A stretch of DNA of 9,604 nt, taken from positions 1 through 9,604 of the forward strand of contig JACNFT010000032.1 in NCBI GenBank assembly GCA_014384505.1, read 5' to 3'. The notes under the pieces are model-generated. The model was given only the letters and a program-made list of their open reading frames with translations. It did not search any database and had not been told where the DNA came from. The position numbers and the translations under genes are program-made. Of this stretch, positions 1 to 6,406 are shown piece after piece (positions within the stretch are counted from its first letter, which is position 1; each line of letters starts with the position of its first letter). Source of the DNA: Cryomorphaceae bacterium. Its GTDB lineage: Bacteria > Bacteroidota > Bacteroidia > Flavobacteriales > BACL11.

Positions 1-60
1 ACAAGCAGTAACATTTATGAGTAAGAAGATAAAAAGCAGATTTCTAATTAAGTATTTCAT
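1..60 (-). CDS. Predicted lipoprotein, N-terminal signal peptide only (cut by window edge)
   Basis: An ATG at 60-58 on the minus strand opens a frame that stays open to the edge of the window, giving 20 residues. They form a textbook lipoprotein signal peptide: positively charged start (MKYLIR), hydrophobic core (LLFIFLLI), then a lipobox VTAC with the cysteine as residue 20, the last codon visible. Signal peptidase II would cleave before that Cys and the mature protein would be lipid-anchored. The start lies 12 bases after the secA stop on the same strand, with no terminator in between, so it is probably co-transcribed with secA. No mature domain is visible, so the function is unknown. The short length is the main uncertainty; the order of charged, hydrophobic and lipobox segments ending exactly in Cys makes chance unlikely. 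Confidence 0.7.
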   Translation of the reverse strand, partial: MKYLIRNLLFIFLLINVTAC

Positions 61-72
61 CTTTCTTACTTT

Positions 73-3000
73 TTATTTCCCATGACATTTCTTGAATTTC
101 TTCCCACTTCCACATGGGCAGGGAGCATTACGCTCTACTTTTTCTTCAACTCTTATTGGTTGTGCTTTTGGCTTTGGTTTTCCTGCTTGCTGAGGCGTGT
201 TTCCAGAATTTTCCTGTCGGCTTGTTTGATGATTTTCAGCCCTGTGCCTATCCTCTTGCACAGCTGATTGTGTAGGTAAGCCAGCCTTAATCAAGAAAGA
301 AACAATATCTTTATTTACTTTGTTAATTAATGCTTTAAACAAATTGAAAGATTCAAATTTGTAAATTAAAAGTGGATCTTTCTGCTCATAACTTGCAGTT
401 TGTACCGCTTGTTTCAAATCATCCATTTCGCGTAAATGCTCTTTCCAAATATCGTCAATAATTGCAAGAGTTACACTTTTTTCAATAGCTTCTGCAATGT
501 TTCGCCCTTCCGAATCGTGTGCTTCTTTCAGGTTAGTTACTACTTGTAAAGTTTTTAAACCATCAGTAAACGGAATAACAATATTTTCATAGGTTGCTGA
601 TTGATTCTCGAAAACATCTTTAATAACTGGGTAGGCCTGGCTTGCTATAGCTGATGATTTTGCTTGGTAGCTTTTATAGCAGTTTTCATATACTTTCTCT
701 GTTAAAACTTCTATTGAGTTATCCTTAAACTCTTCTTCGCTTACAGGAGATTCTGTAGCTAACAAACGAATCAATTCAAGTTTAAAGTTTTCATATTCTT
801 TATTTGCTTGTAACTCCTCCACTATGTTTTCGCAAGTGTCATATATCATATTTGCAACATCTAATGACAAACGGTCACCATGCAAGGCATGTTTTCTCTT
901 TTTGTAAATTACCTCCCTTTGTTGGTTCATTACATCATCATATTCTAGCAATCTTTTTCTAACTCCAAAATTGTTTTCCTCTACTTTCTTTTGGGCACGC
1001 TCTATGGACTTACTTACCATAGAATGTTGAATAACTTCTCCTTCTTCAAGTCCCATTCTGTCCATTAGTTTGGCAATTCTTTCTGAACCAAACAGTCGCA
1101 TTAATTTATCTTCAAGCGAAACATAAAATTGAGATGAACCAGGATCTCCTTGTCTTCCTGCACGACCTCTTAACTGCCTGTCTACCCTTCTTGAATCATG
1201 TCTTTCAGTTCCAATTATTGCTAATCCTCCAGCTGTTTTTACTTCTGCTGCAAGCTTAATATCTGTCCCCCTTCCCGCCATATTGGTTGCGATAGTTACT
1301 CCTCCAGCTTTACCTGCTTCCGCAACAATATCCGCTTCTCTTTGGTGCATCTTTGCATTTAGGACATTATGTTTTACACCTCTTTTCCTAAGGATAGTAC
1401 TCAGTAATTCTGAAATTTCAACTGATGTTGTTCCAACTAATATAGGCCTTCCTAGCTCAGTTAATTTTATGATATCTTCAATTACAGCATTGTATTTTTC
1501 TCGGTTTGTTTTAAATACTAAATCATCTTTATCATCTCTTTGCAAAGGACGATTTGTTGGAATTGCAACTACATCTAGTTTATATATCTCCCAGAATTCC
1601 CCTGCTTCAGTTTCTGCTGTACCTGTCATTCCAGCAATCTTGTTGTACATCCTGAAATAATTCTGTAAAGTGACAGTAGCATAAGTTTGAGTAGCTGCTT
1701 CAATCTTTACATTCTCCTTTGCCTCAATAGCCTGGTGTAATCCATCAGAATATCTCCTTCCATCCATGATACGACCCGTCTGTTCATCAACAATTTTTAC
1801 CTTGTTATCCATCACTACATATTCTATGTCTTTTTCAAAAAGAGTATAGGCCTTTAGGAGTTGGTTAATGGTATGTATGCGTTCGCTTTTAATCCCAAAG
1901 TCGCGTAACAATATATCTTTTTCGCTTGCTTTATCGCTATCTTTTTTTTCTGATTTTTCAATAACAGCAATTTCAGCACCAACATCAGGGAGTATAAAAA
2001 AGTCCTTGTCTTCAGTGGAACTTGTCATCAACTCCAACCCTTTTTCAGTCAATTCTATGGAATTTGATTTCTCATCTATCACAAAATAAAGTTCTTCATC
2101 TACTAGGTGCATTTCCTTATTTTGGTCTTGCATGTAGTAGTTTTCCGTCTTCTGTAATTGGATTTTCACTCCATCCTCACTTAAGTATTTAATAAGTGCT
2201 TTGTTTCTAGGTAATCCTCTAAAAACTCTCAATAAATTAAATCCTCCATCTTTGTTATTTCCCTCAGTTATTAGTTTTTTAGCATCAGCTAATATGGTAG
2301 TTACATATTTTCTTTGTGCAGCAACTAATTTGTCAACTTTATGTTTAAACTCATTATATTCGTGTTTATCTCCCTGTGGTGTTGGTCCTGAAATAATTAA
2401 TGGTGTACGTGCATCATCAATTAATACCGAATCCACCTCATCTACAATCGAATAATGGAGTTTTCTTTGTACTAAATCTCCTGACCTTTTTGCCATATTA
2501 TCCCTTAGATAATCAAATCCAAACTCATTATTAGTTCCATAAGTAATGTCAGCTAAATATGCTTTTCTTCTTTCATCCGAATTGGGTTGATGATTATCAA
2601 TACAATCAATACTTAATCCATGAAATTGGAATAAAGGCCCCATCCACTGAGCATCCCTTTTAGCTAAGTAATTATTCACAGTAACTAAGTGAACCCCTAG
2701 TCCTGTTAAGGCATTTAGGTAAATAGGTAGGGTTGCGGATAGCGTTTTACCCTCTCCAGTTTGCATCTCAGCAATTTTCCCTTCGTGTAATACCACACCA
2801 CCAATTAACTGAACATCATAATGAATCATGTCCCAAACAATTTCTGTCCCAGCAGCATCCCATGACGTTTTATAGGATGCATTCTCAGCTGTTATGCTTA
2901 CAAAATCTTTTGTGGCAGCTAGTTCTTTGTCGTTTTGAGTTGCGGTAACGATTACTTCATCATTTTCAGCAAATCGTTTTGCAGTTTCTTTCACTACAGC

Positions 3001-3342
3001 AAAGGCTTGTGGTAAAATAAGGTTTAATACTTCTTCTGTTTTGGTGATGATTAATTCCTCAAGGGAGTCAATCTTTTTGTACAAACCTTCTTTCTCATCA
3101 GTTCGTGTTGTTGCTAGATTTGCTTCTTTCTTTAATTCTTCTATTTCTTGTTTTTCATTACTAGTAAAGTCAGTAATTTGGTTTTTAAAATCGCTAGTTT
3201 TCTCTCTTAAATCATCATTTGTTAAAGTGCTTAATTTACTAAACTCGAAATTAATTTTTTCGATAATAGGCGTAATTTCTTTTACGTCCTTATCGTATTT
3301 GTTGCCAAATAATTTGCTGATAATATTTAATAATCCTGCCAT
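73..3342 (-). CDS. secA: Protein translocase subunit SecA (preprotein-pushing ATPase)
   Basis: SecA is the cytosolic motor ATPase that drives unfolded preproteins through SecYEG. The 1089-residue product carries the full signature set: Walker A TGEGKT at 195-200, Walker B-like VDEVDS at 300-305 followed by DDARTPLIISGP, NNEFGFDYLRDNM at about 271-283, GMTGTA at 571-576, TNMAGRGTDIKL at 687-698, and the second nucleotide-binding fold with RQLRGRAGRQGD at 722-733. The C-terminus is a zinc-binding SEC-C tail, CxCx8CH (C1075, C1077, C1086, H1087), reached through a polar Q/N/P-rich linker (about 1024-1070). It is longer than the roughly 900-residue E. coli protein. The extra length lies in a charged, probably coiled-coil stretch at about 60-100 and an enlarged preprotein-crosslinking region at about 340-480, as is usual in Bacteroidota. 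The ATG at 3342 has no Shine-Dalgarno but lies 23 bases after a good -7 box. The lipoprotein frame follows closely. Confidence 0.98.
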   Translation of the reverse strand: MAGLLNIISKLFGNKYDKDVKEITPIIEKINFEFSKLSTLTNDDLREKTSDFKNQITDFTSNEKQEIEELKKEANLATTRTDEKEGLYKKIDSLEELIITKTEEVLNLILPQAFAVVKETAKRFAENDEVIVTATQNDKELAATKDFVSITAENASYKTSWDAAGTEIVWDMIHYDVQLIGGVVLHEGKIAEMQTGEGKTLSATLPIYLNALTGLGVHLVTVNNYLAKRDAQWMGPLFQFHGLSIDCIDNHQPNSDERRKAYLADITYGTNNEFGFDYLRDNMAKRSGDLVQRKLHYSIVDEVDSVLIDDARTPLIISGPTPQGDKHEYNEFKHKVDKLVAAQRKYVTTILADAKKLITEGNNKDGGFNLLRVFRGLPRNKALIKYLSEDGVKIQLQKTENYYMQDQNKEMHLVDEELYFVIDEKSNSIELTEKGLELMTSSTEDKDFFILPDVGAEIAVIEKSEKKDSDKASEKDILLRDFGIKSERIHTINQLLKAYTLFEKDIEYVVMDNKVKIVDEQTGRIMDGRRYSDGLHQAIEAKENVKIEAATQTYATVTLQNYFRMYNKIAGMTGTAETEAGEFWEIYKLDVVAIPTNRPLQRDDKDDLVFKTNREKYNAVIEDIIKLTELGRPILVGTTSVEISELLSTILRKRGVKHNVLNAKMHQREADIVAEAGKAGGVTIATNMAGRGTDIKLAAEVKTAGGLAIIGTERHDSRRVDRQLRGRAGRQGDPGSSQFYVSLEDKLMRLFGSERIAKLMDRMGLEEGEVIQHSMVSKSIERAQKKVEENNFGVRKRLLEYDDVMNQQREVIYKKRKHALHGDRLSLDVANMIYDTCENIVEELQANKEYENFKLELIRLLATESPVSEEEFKDNSIEVLTEKVYENCYKSYQAKSSAIASQAYPVIKDVFENQSATYENIVIPFTDGLKTLQVVTNLKEAHDSEGRNIAEAIEKSVTLAIIDDIWKEHLREMDDLKQAVQTASYEQKDPLLIYKFESFNLFKALINKVNKDIVSFLIKAGLPTQSAVQEDRHRAENHQTSRQENSGNTPQQAGKPKPKAQPIRVEEKVERNAPCPCGSGKKFKKCHGK

Positions 3343-3365
3343 GTATTCTAATTGTATAAGGGAAA

Positions 3366-3397
3366 CAAATGTACTTTTATTACAAGAGTATACAAAA
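3366..3397 (-). promoter_or_regulatory. Bacteroidota-type promoter for secA (-33 TTTTG, -7 TACATTTG)
   Basis: On the minus strand the box TACATTTG (3373-3366) matches the Bacteroidota -7 consensus TAnnTTTG exactly. A TTTTG (3397-3393) matching the -33 TTTG element lies upstream with a 19-base spacer, the spacing expected for the primary sigma factor of this phylum. Transcription would start near 3360, leaving a leader of about 18 bases before the secA ATG. The -33 element directly abuts the T-run of the preceding terminator. This is the only promoter in the window with both elements. Confidence 0.7.
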
Positions 3398-3426
3398 TAA
3401 AAAAAGGCTGAAATTCAGCCTTTTTA
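3398..3426 (-). terminator. Intrinsic terminator after the DUF2795-like gene
   Basis: Read on the minus strand, GGCTGA and TCAGCC (within 3420-3406) form a six-pair stem around a three-base loop. The stem is extended by an A-run before it and a run of seven T after it (3405-3399). It begins about 8 bases after the stop codon of the DUF2795-like gene at 3428, so it should end the minus-strand cluster that begins at 5403. The flanking A and T runs make the hairpin nearly symmetric, so it could also work on the plus strand, but no plus-strand gene reads into it. Confidence 0.85.
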
Positions 3427-3427
3427 T

Positions 3428-3655
3428 TTAATACTCATCTTCATTGAAAAAGAAGTCGTCCTTTGTAGGGTAATCCGGCCAAATGTCTTCAATAGTATCC
3501 CATTGCATACCTGGCTCTTCCTCCACCAGATCTTGCAAATTTTCAACTACTTCCATTGGGGCTCCTGAACGAATTGCAAAATCAATCAACTCATCCTTTG
3601 TTGCTGGCCAAGGTGCATCTTCTAATTTTGATGCTAATTCTAAAGTCCAATACAT
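3428..3655 (-). CDS. Small acidic DUF2795-like protein
   Basis: The gene encodes 75 residues with no signal peptide or membrane segment, so the product is probably cytosolic. The pattern PATKDELIDFAIRSGAP at about 17-33, followed by EVVENLQDL, resembles the DUF2795 family. That family is a short helical domain with a conserved 'P-A-[ST]-K-x-E-L' start and a following helix; its function is not known. The C-terminal third is strongly acidic and aromatic (DTIEDIWPDYP, then DDFFFNEDEY at the end), like many small Bacteroidota members of this type. It follows the adenosyltransferase gene by 60 bases on the same strand and ends just before a strong terminator, so it is the last gene of that cluster. 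A possible -7 box at 3679-3686 may also give it its own transcript. Family assignment is from pattern memory only. Confidence 0.8.
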   Translation of the reverse strand: MYWTLELASKLEDAPWPATKDELIDFAIRSGAPMEVVENLQDLVEEEPGMQWDTIEDIWPDYPTKDDFFFNEDEY

Positions 3656-3678
3656 TTTTAATTTGTTTTAATGTTTTG

Positions 3679-3686
3679 CAAAAATA
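3679..3686 (-). promoter_or_regulatory. Candidate -7 box TATTTTTG before the DUF2795-like gene
   Basis: TATTTTTG on the minus strand fits TAnnTTTG and lies 23 bases before the ATG at 3655, the same distance as the secA box from its start. No TTTG is present at the -33 distance (only TTACC), so this is a half-promoter call in AT-rich DNA. If active, the small gene could be expressed separately from the adenosyltransferase. Confidence 0.35.
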
Positions 3687-3715
3687 TATTTTTTATTGAA
3701 TTGAAGGTAAATTTA

Positions 3716-4261
3716 TTAATCTTTTTGCCACTCAATTTCTGTTGCATTATTTTCTTTCAGAATAGCGCGTGCTAATACAAATAAATAATCCGATAACCTG
3801 TTGAGGTATTGTATGTGTAAATGATCAATTTCTTGATGCTGCCCTAGAGCAACTAAATTTCGTTCAGCACGCCTACATACCGTGCGGGCAATATGACATA
3901 TTGAGGCAGAAGGATGCCCTGAAGGTAGAATAAAATTCTTTAACATAGGCAATGATTCTTCCATAGTATCAATTGCTTTTTCCATCATTTCAATATTTTC
4001 GGACTTTACGTTAGGCAATTTAATACTATCTTTTTTTCCATCAAAGGAAATAATAGAGCCTAAATTAAAAAGCTGATTTTGAATGTTAAATAATATATCC
4101 TTATGAAAAGTTCTGATGTCTTGGTCATAAATATTTCCAATAAATGCATTTAACTCGTCAATAGTTCCATAACATTCTAGCTTAATATGGTTTTTATTAA
4201 CCATACTTCCTCCCAATAATTGAGTTTTTCCTTTATCTCCTTTTTTAGTATAAATTTTCAT
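3716..4261 (-). CDS. pduO: PduO-type ATP:cob(I)alamin adenosyltransferase
   Basis: This enzyme transfers the 5'-deoxyadenosyl group of ATP to cob(I)alamin, making adenosylcobalamin for radical B12 enzymes. The 181 residues match the usual size of single-domain PduO/MMAB proteins. The N-terminal ATP-binding segment TKKGDKGKTQLLGG is at 5-18, and YGTIDELNAFIG, with the D-E pair, is at 31-42. FILPSGHP is at 110-117. The helix with the family pattern R-x3-R-R-x-E-R (R126, R130, R131, E133, R134) lines up with the catalytic arginines and glutamate known from human MMAB. YLNRLSDYLFVLAR is at 152-165. Nothing essential is missing. The start lies 6 bases after the methyltransferase stop, so the two are surely co-transcribed. 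No cobalamin-dependent enzyme lies in the window; the substrate user must be encoded elsewhere. Confidence 0.95.
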   Translation of the reverse strand: MKIYTKKGDKGKTQLLGGSMVNKNHIKLECYGTIDELNAFIGNIYDQDIRTFHKDILFNIQNQLFNLGSIISFDGKKDSIKLPNVKSENIEMMEKAIDTMEESLPMLKNFILPSGHPSASICHIARTVCRRAERNLVALGQHQEIDHLHIQYLNRLSDYLFVLARAILKENNATEIEWQKD

Positions 4262-4267
4262 AATATT

Positions 4268-5053
4268 TTAAAAGCGAATTGTAAAATCTTCTTTACTTAA
4301 TTCTGATTTAACAAACACAATTCCCACAAAAAACAAATCAATTGTTAAAGTAGTACGAGTGTTTGCCTTAATATAGTTCCATGCATTTTCCATACCATCA
4401 GACCAATGGATGTCATCAAAAATAAAAATAGTATTGTTATTCGCATATTTCAAGCACTCTTCAAAATAAGCAATGGTTGGCTTTTCTTGATGATTGCCAT
4501 CAATAAAAGCTAAATCAACAGTTTCAATTTCTTTTAACTTTTCAGTAAGTGTTAAATTGAAATCTCCTAAAGTAATGGAGGTATTTGTTATGTTTTGCAT
4601 ATCAAAATTTTCTTGTGCAATTTTTGCTGTTTCTGGGCAGCCTTCAAATGTAAATACGTGTGCATTAGCATCTGCCTTTGCTAAGTAAGAAGTGCTTATT
4701 CCTAATGAAGTACCTAGTTCAAGGATGTTTTTGGGTTTGTAAAATTGAATAATTCGGTAGAGTAATTTTCCAAATTTTGCATTTTTAGCTGAATTTTTAG
4801 CAACATCTTTTACTTTTCTTGTTTTGGAATTATTAATGGTGCTTCCTGCTCCAAAATCAGTAATTTTAATTGTTCTTTCTTGTGTACATAACTCTTTTCT
4901 TAGCGCTTCAATATTTTTGCAAGAGTTGTCATCCGTTGTTTTGTCAATTACTTGTGTAATTAGCTCGTAAAGGAAGGGTGCTTGTGCGGAATGTTTACTT
5001 TTAGCTCTGAAAAGATACTTTATGTATCTAAAAATTAATTGCAATGATTTCAT
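4268..5053 (-). CDS. Class I SAM-dependent methyltransferase (O-methyltransferase-like)
   Basis: From the ATG at 5053 the protein has 261 residues. The Rossmann-type SAM site is clear: motif I ILELGTSLGISTSYLA at about 110-125, and a post-I acidic residue in FTFEGCPETAKIAQENF (E137). FIDGNHQEKPTIAYFEECL at about 183-201 follows, then FDDIHWSDGM at about 212-221. The FIDGxH and FDDIHW pair is typical of the Methyltransf_24 / COG4122-like O-methyltransferases; the substrate cannot be read from sequence. An upstream ATG at 5092 would add 13 Cys-rich residues and overlap the preceding gene by 22 bases. I reject it: those bases are the coding end of the zinc-finger gene, and the ATG at 5053 sits 5 bases after a perfect -7 box. 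The gene lies 17 bases after the zinc-finger gene and 6 bases before the adenosyltransferase. Confidence 0.9.
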   Translation of the reverse strand: MKSLQLIFRYIKYLFRAKSKHSAQAPFLYELITQVIDKTTDDNSCKNIEALRKELCTQERTIKITDFGAGSTINNSKTRKVKDVAKNSAKNAKFGKLLYRIIQFYKPKNILELGTSLGISTSYLAKADANAHVFTFEGCPETAKIAQENFDMQNITNTSITLGDFNLTLTEKLKEIETVDLAFIDGNHQEKPTIAYFEECLKYANNNTIFIFDDIHWSDGMENAWNYIKANTRTTLTIDLFFVGIVFVKSELSKEDFTIRF

Positions 5054-5058
5054 GGGTT

Positions 5059-5066
5059 CAAAAGTA
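5059..5066 (-). promoter_or_regulatory. Candidate -7 box TACTTTTG abutting the methyltransferase start
   Basis: TACTTTTG on the minus strand fits TAnnTTTG exactly and ends 5 bases before the ATG at 5053. It is part of an 11-base string, ATGTACTTTTG, that also occurs before rfaD. No TTTG lies at the standard -33 distance; the nearest TTTTG is 23 bases upstream. A transcript from here would start at or next to the ATG. The gene can also be read from the promoter before the zinc-finger gene. Confidence 0.4.
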
Positions 5067-5070
5067 CATT

Positions 5071-5403
5071 TTATTGCGCACAATTCACACAAAATTTACT
5101 GTGCGGACGAATCATTAATCTTCCCAAAGGAATGTGTTTTTTGCATTTGATACAAGAGCCAAAATCAGCATCAGTAATTTTAGTTTGCATGACTTTTAGT
5201 TGCTGCATTTTATTTTTTGCTTGCCTTAGAGCTGCTTCAACAACACTTTTGTTATTTATTGCATCCATTCGTGAAATCCTGCCAATTGCGTTTTCAGGAG
5301 CAATGGGTTTGCAAAGTTCAGTATACTCAGTTATTTTGTTCTGAGTAACTTCTATTTCATTCAATAGTTTTTGTTGTATCGCTTTTAGTTGTCCTTTATC
5401 CAT
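5071..5403 (-). CDS. TraR/DksA-type C4 zinc-finger protein
   Basis: The 110-residue protein has the TraR/DksA layout: two helices forming a coiled coil with its tip near 36-50, then a C4 zinc finger C84-x2-C87 ... C105-x2-C108. The tip contains GRISRMDAIN, the 'GR-[IL]-SRMDA' variant seen in one branch of DksA-like proteins, in place of the DxxDxA tip of E. coli DksA. Known family members bind the RNA polymerase secondary channel and modify initiation, often with ppGpp. Whether this shorter one does so is inference. At 110 residues it is shorter than E. coli DksA (151) and longer than F-plasmid TraR (73). It is the first gene of the minus-strand cluster, divergent from rfaD, and its ATG follows a -7 box by only 5 bases. 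Its stop lies 17 bases before the methyltransferase start. Confidence 0.88.
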   Translation of the reverse strand: MDKGQLKAIQQKLLNEIEVTQNKITEYTELCKPIAPENAIGRISRMDAINNKSVVEAALRQAKNKMQQLKVMQTKITDADFGSCIKCKKHIPLGRLMIRPHSKFCVNCAQ

Positions 5404-5408
5404 CCGTA

Positions 5409-5416
5409 CAAAAGTA
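5409..5416 (-). promoter_or_regulatory. -7 box TACTTTTG for the TraR/DksA-type gene
   Basis: On the minus strand the box reads TACTTTTG, an exact TAnnTTTG match, and ends 5 bases before the ATG at 5403. No TTTG is present at the -33 distance. With a start 4-7 bases after the box, the mRNA would be leaderless or nearly so. It should drive the minus-strand cluster that ends at the terminator near 3400. Confidence 0.5.
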
Positions 5417-5428
5417 TGGTTTTTTATG

Positions 5429-5436
5429 TACTTTTG
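5429..5436 (+). promoter_or_regulatory. -7 box TACTTTTG for rfaD
   Basis: TACTTTTG on the plus strand ends 4 bases before the preferred rfaD ATG at 5441, again predicting a leaderless or nearly leaderless transcript. There is no TTTG at the -33 distance. The upstream in-frame ATG at 5426 overlaps the start of this box, which argues against using that ATG. Confidence 0.5.
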
Positions 5437-5440
5437 TCAT

Positions 5441-6406
5441 ATGATAATTGTTACAGGTGCAGCAGGATTTATTGGTTCATGTTTGGTGAGTAAACTAAAT
5501 GATTTAGGGCAAACTAATTTGGTGTTAGTAGATGATTTTTCCAATTCAGAGAAAAATAAAAATTTAGCAGGAAAGCATTTTTCAGTACAAGTAGAAAGAA
5601 ATATTTTTGTTTATTGGTTAAAAGAAAATGCTAGTATTATTTCTGAAGTTTATCATATTGGTGCACGTACTGACACTACAGAATTTGATGTTGCCATATT
5701 TGATGAGTTGAATCTTAATTATTCGAAAGATTTATGGAGAGTTTGTGCGGAAAATAAAATACCTTTTGTTTATGCTTCATCAGCAGCTACTTACGGTATG
5801 GGAGAGTTTGGTTTTATCGATAGTCATGAAGTAGTTGAAAAACTGGTTCCCTTAAATCCTTATGGCGATTCAAAAAATAATTTTGACAAATGGGCCTTGA
5901 AACAAGAAGATCAGCCGCCATTTTGGGCAGGATTTAAATTCTTTAATGTTTATGGACCTAATGAGTTTCATAAGAGCAGAATGGCATCAGTTATTTTTCA
6001 TGCTGTAAAACAAATTAATGAAACTGGTGGCATGAAATTATTTCGTTCACATAATCCTGACTATAAAGATGGTGAGCAATTGCGTGATTTTGTATATGTG
6101 AAGGATGTGGTAGAAGTACTGACCTTTATAATGCGTGAAAAGAAGGAAAATGGCCTTTATAATTTAGGAAGCGGTAAAGCAAGATCGTTTAAGGATTTGG
6201 TGAATGCTACTTTTAAGGCTTTAGGCAAAGAGAGTGCAATTTCTTATATTGATACTCCTAAAGATATTCGGGATAAGTACCAATATTTTACCCAGGCAAA
6301 CATGAAAAAATTAATATTGGCTGGCTATAGCAATTCGTTTACTGATTTGGAATCAGGTGTAAAAGATTATGTTCAGCATTACTTGATAGATAAAAGCTAT
6401 TACTAA
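5441..6406 (+). CDS. rfaD: ADP-L-glycero-D-manno-heptose 6-epimerase (RfaD/HldD)
   Basis: The enzyme epimerises ADP-D-glycero-D-manno-heptose at C6, the last step in making the activated heptose used in lipopolysaccharide core. The 321 residues from this start form a short-chain dehydrogenase/epimerase fold. NAD(P)-binding GAAGFIG is at 6-12, VDDFSN follows at 30-35, and SSAATYG is at 113-119. The catalytic YxxxK is PYGDSK (Y141, K145). FFNVYGPNEFHKSRMASV at about 167-184 and DGEQLRDFVYVKDV at about 210-223 are characteristic of HldD rather than general epimerases. The longer frame from 5426 adds MYFCH; MIIVTGAAGFIG is the normal family N-terminus and the 5426 ATG lies in the promoter box, so 5441 is preferred. 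It is a lone plus-strand gene between minus-strand genes. Its stop overlaps the stop of the convergent MerR gene. No other heptose gene is adjacent. Confidence 0.94.
   Translation: MIIVTGAAGFIGSCLVSKLNDLGQTNLVLVDDFSNSEKNKNLAGKHFSVQVERNIFVYWLKENASIISEVYHIGARTDTTEFDVAIFDELNLNYSKDLWRVCAENKIPFVYASSAATYGMGEFGFIDSHEVVEKLVPLNPYGDSKNNFDKWALKQEDQPPFWAGFKFFNVYGPNEFHKSRMASVIFHAVKQINETGGMKLFRSHNPDYKDGEQLRDFVYVKDVVEVLTFIMREKKENGLYNLGSGKARSFKDLVNATFKALGKESAISYIDTPKDIRDKYQYFTQANMKKLILAGYSNSFTDLESGVKDYVQHYLIDKSYY

Larger units (their letters stand above)
5408..5437. repeat. 9-bp inverted repeat between two divergent starts
   Basis: The arms ACAAAAGTA (5408-5416) and TACTTTTGT (5429-5437) are perfect inverted copies separated by 12 bases. 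Each arm contains one TACTTTTG box, one per strand, so the repeat is simply two identical -7 elements pointing outward towards the zinc-finger gene and rfaD. It may also serve as an operator, but nothing in the sequence proves that. Confidence 0.6.

Noticed and set aside
1024..1140. The secA C-terminal linker or the preprotein-binding insert as a frameshift or foreign insertion
   Set aside because: The frame is continuous, all motifs are in order and the total length of 1089 residues is normal for Bacteroidota SecA.
82..3400. Several plus-strand open frames lying across secA (82-267, 1283-1660, 1868-2089, 2201-2455, 2733-2948, 3041-3400)
   Set aside because: They are antisense to a strongly conserved gene, show no recognisable domain and have the composition expected of complementary-strand shadows.
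5054..5092. Longer methyltransferase start with a Cys-rich 13-residue extension (MCELCAIKC...)
   Set aside because: It overlaps the coding end of the zinc-finger gene by 22 bases and the extension is that gene's C-terminus read in another frame; the 5053 ATG has a suitable box before it.
5426..5440. Longer rfaD start adding MYFCH
   Set aside because: The ATG at 5426 is inside the promoter-like box and the extra residues do not occur before the usual MIIVTGAAGFIG family start.
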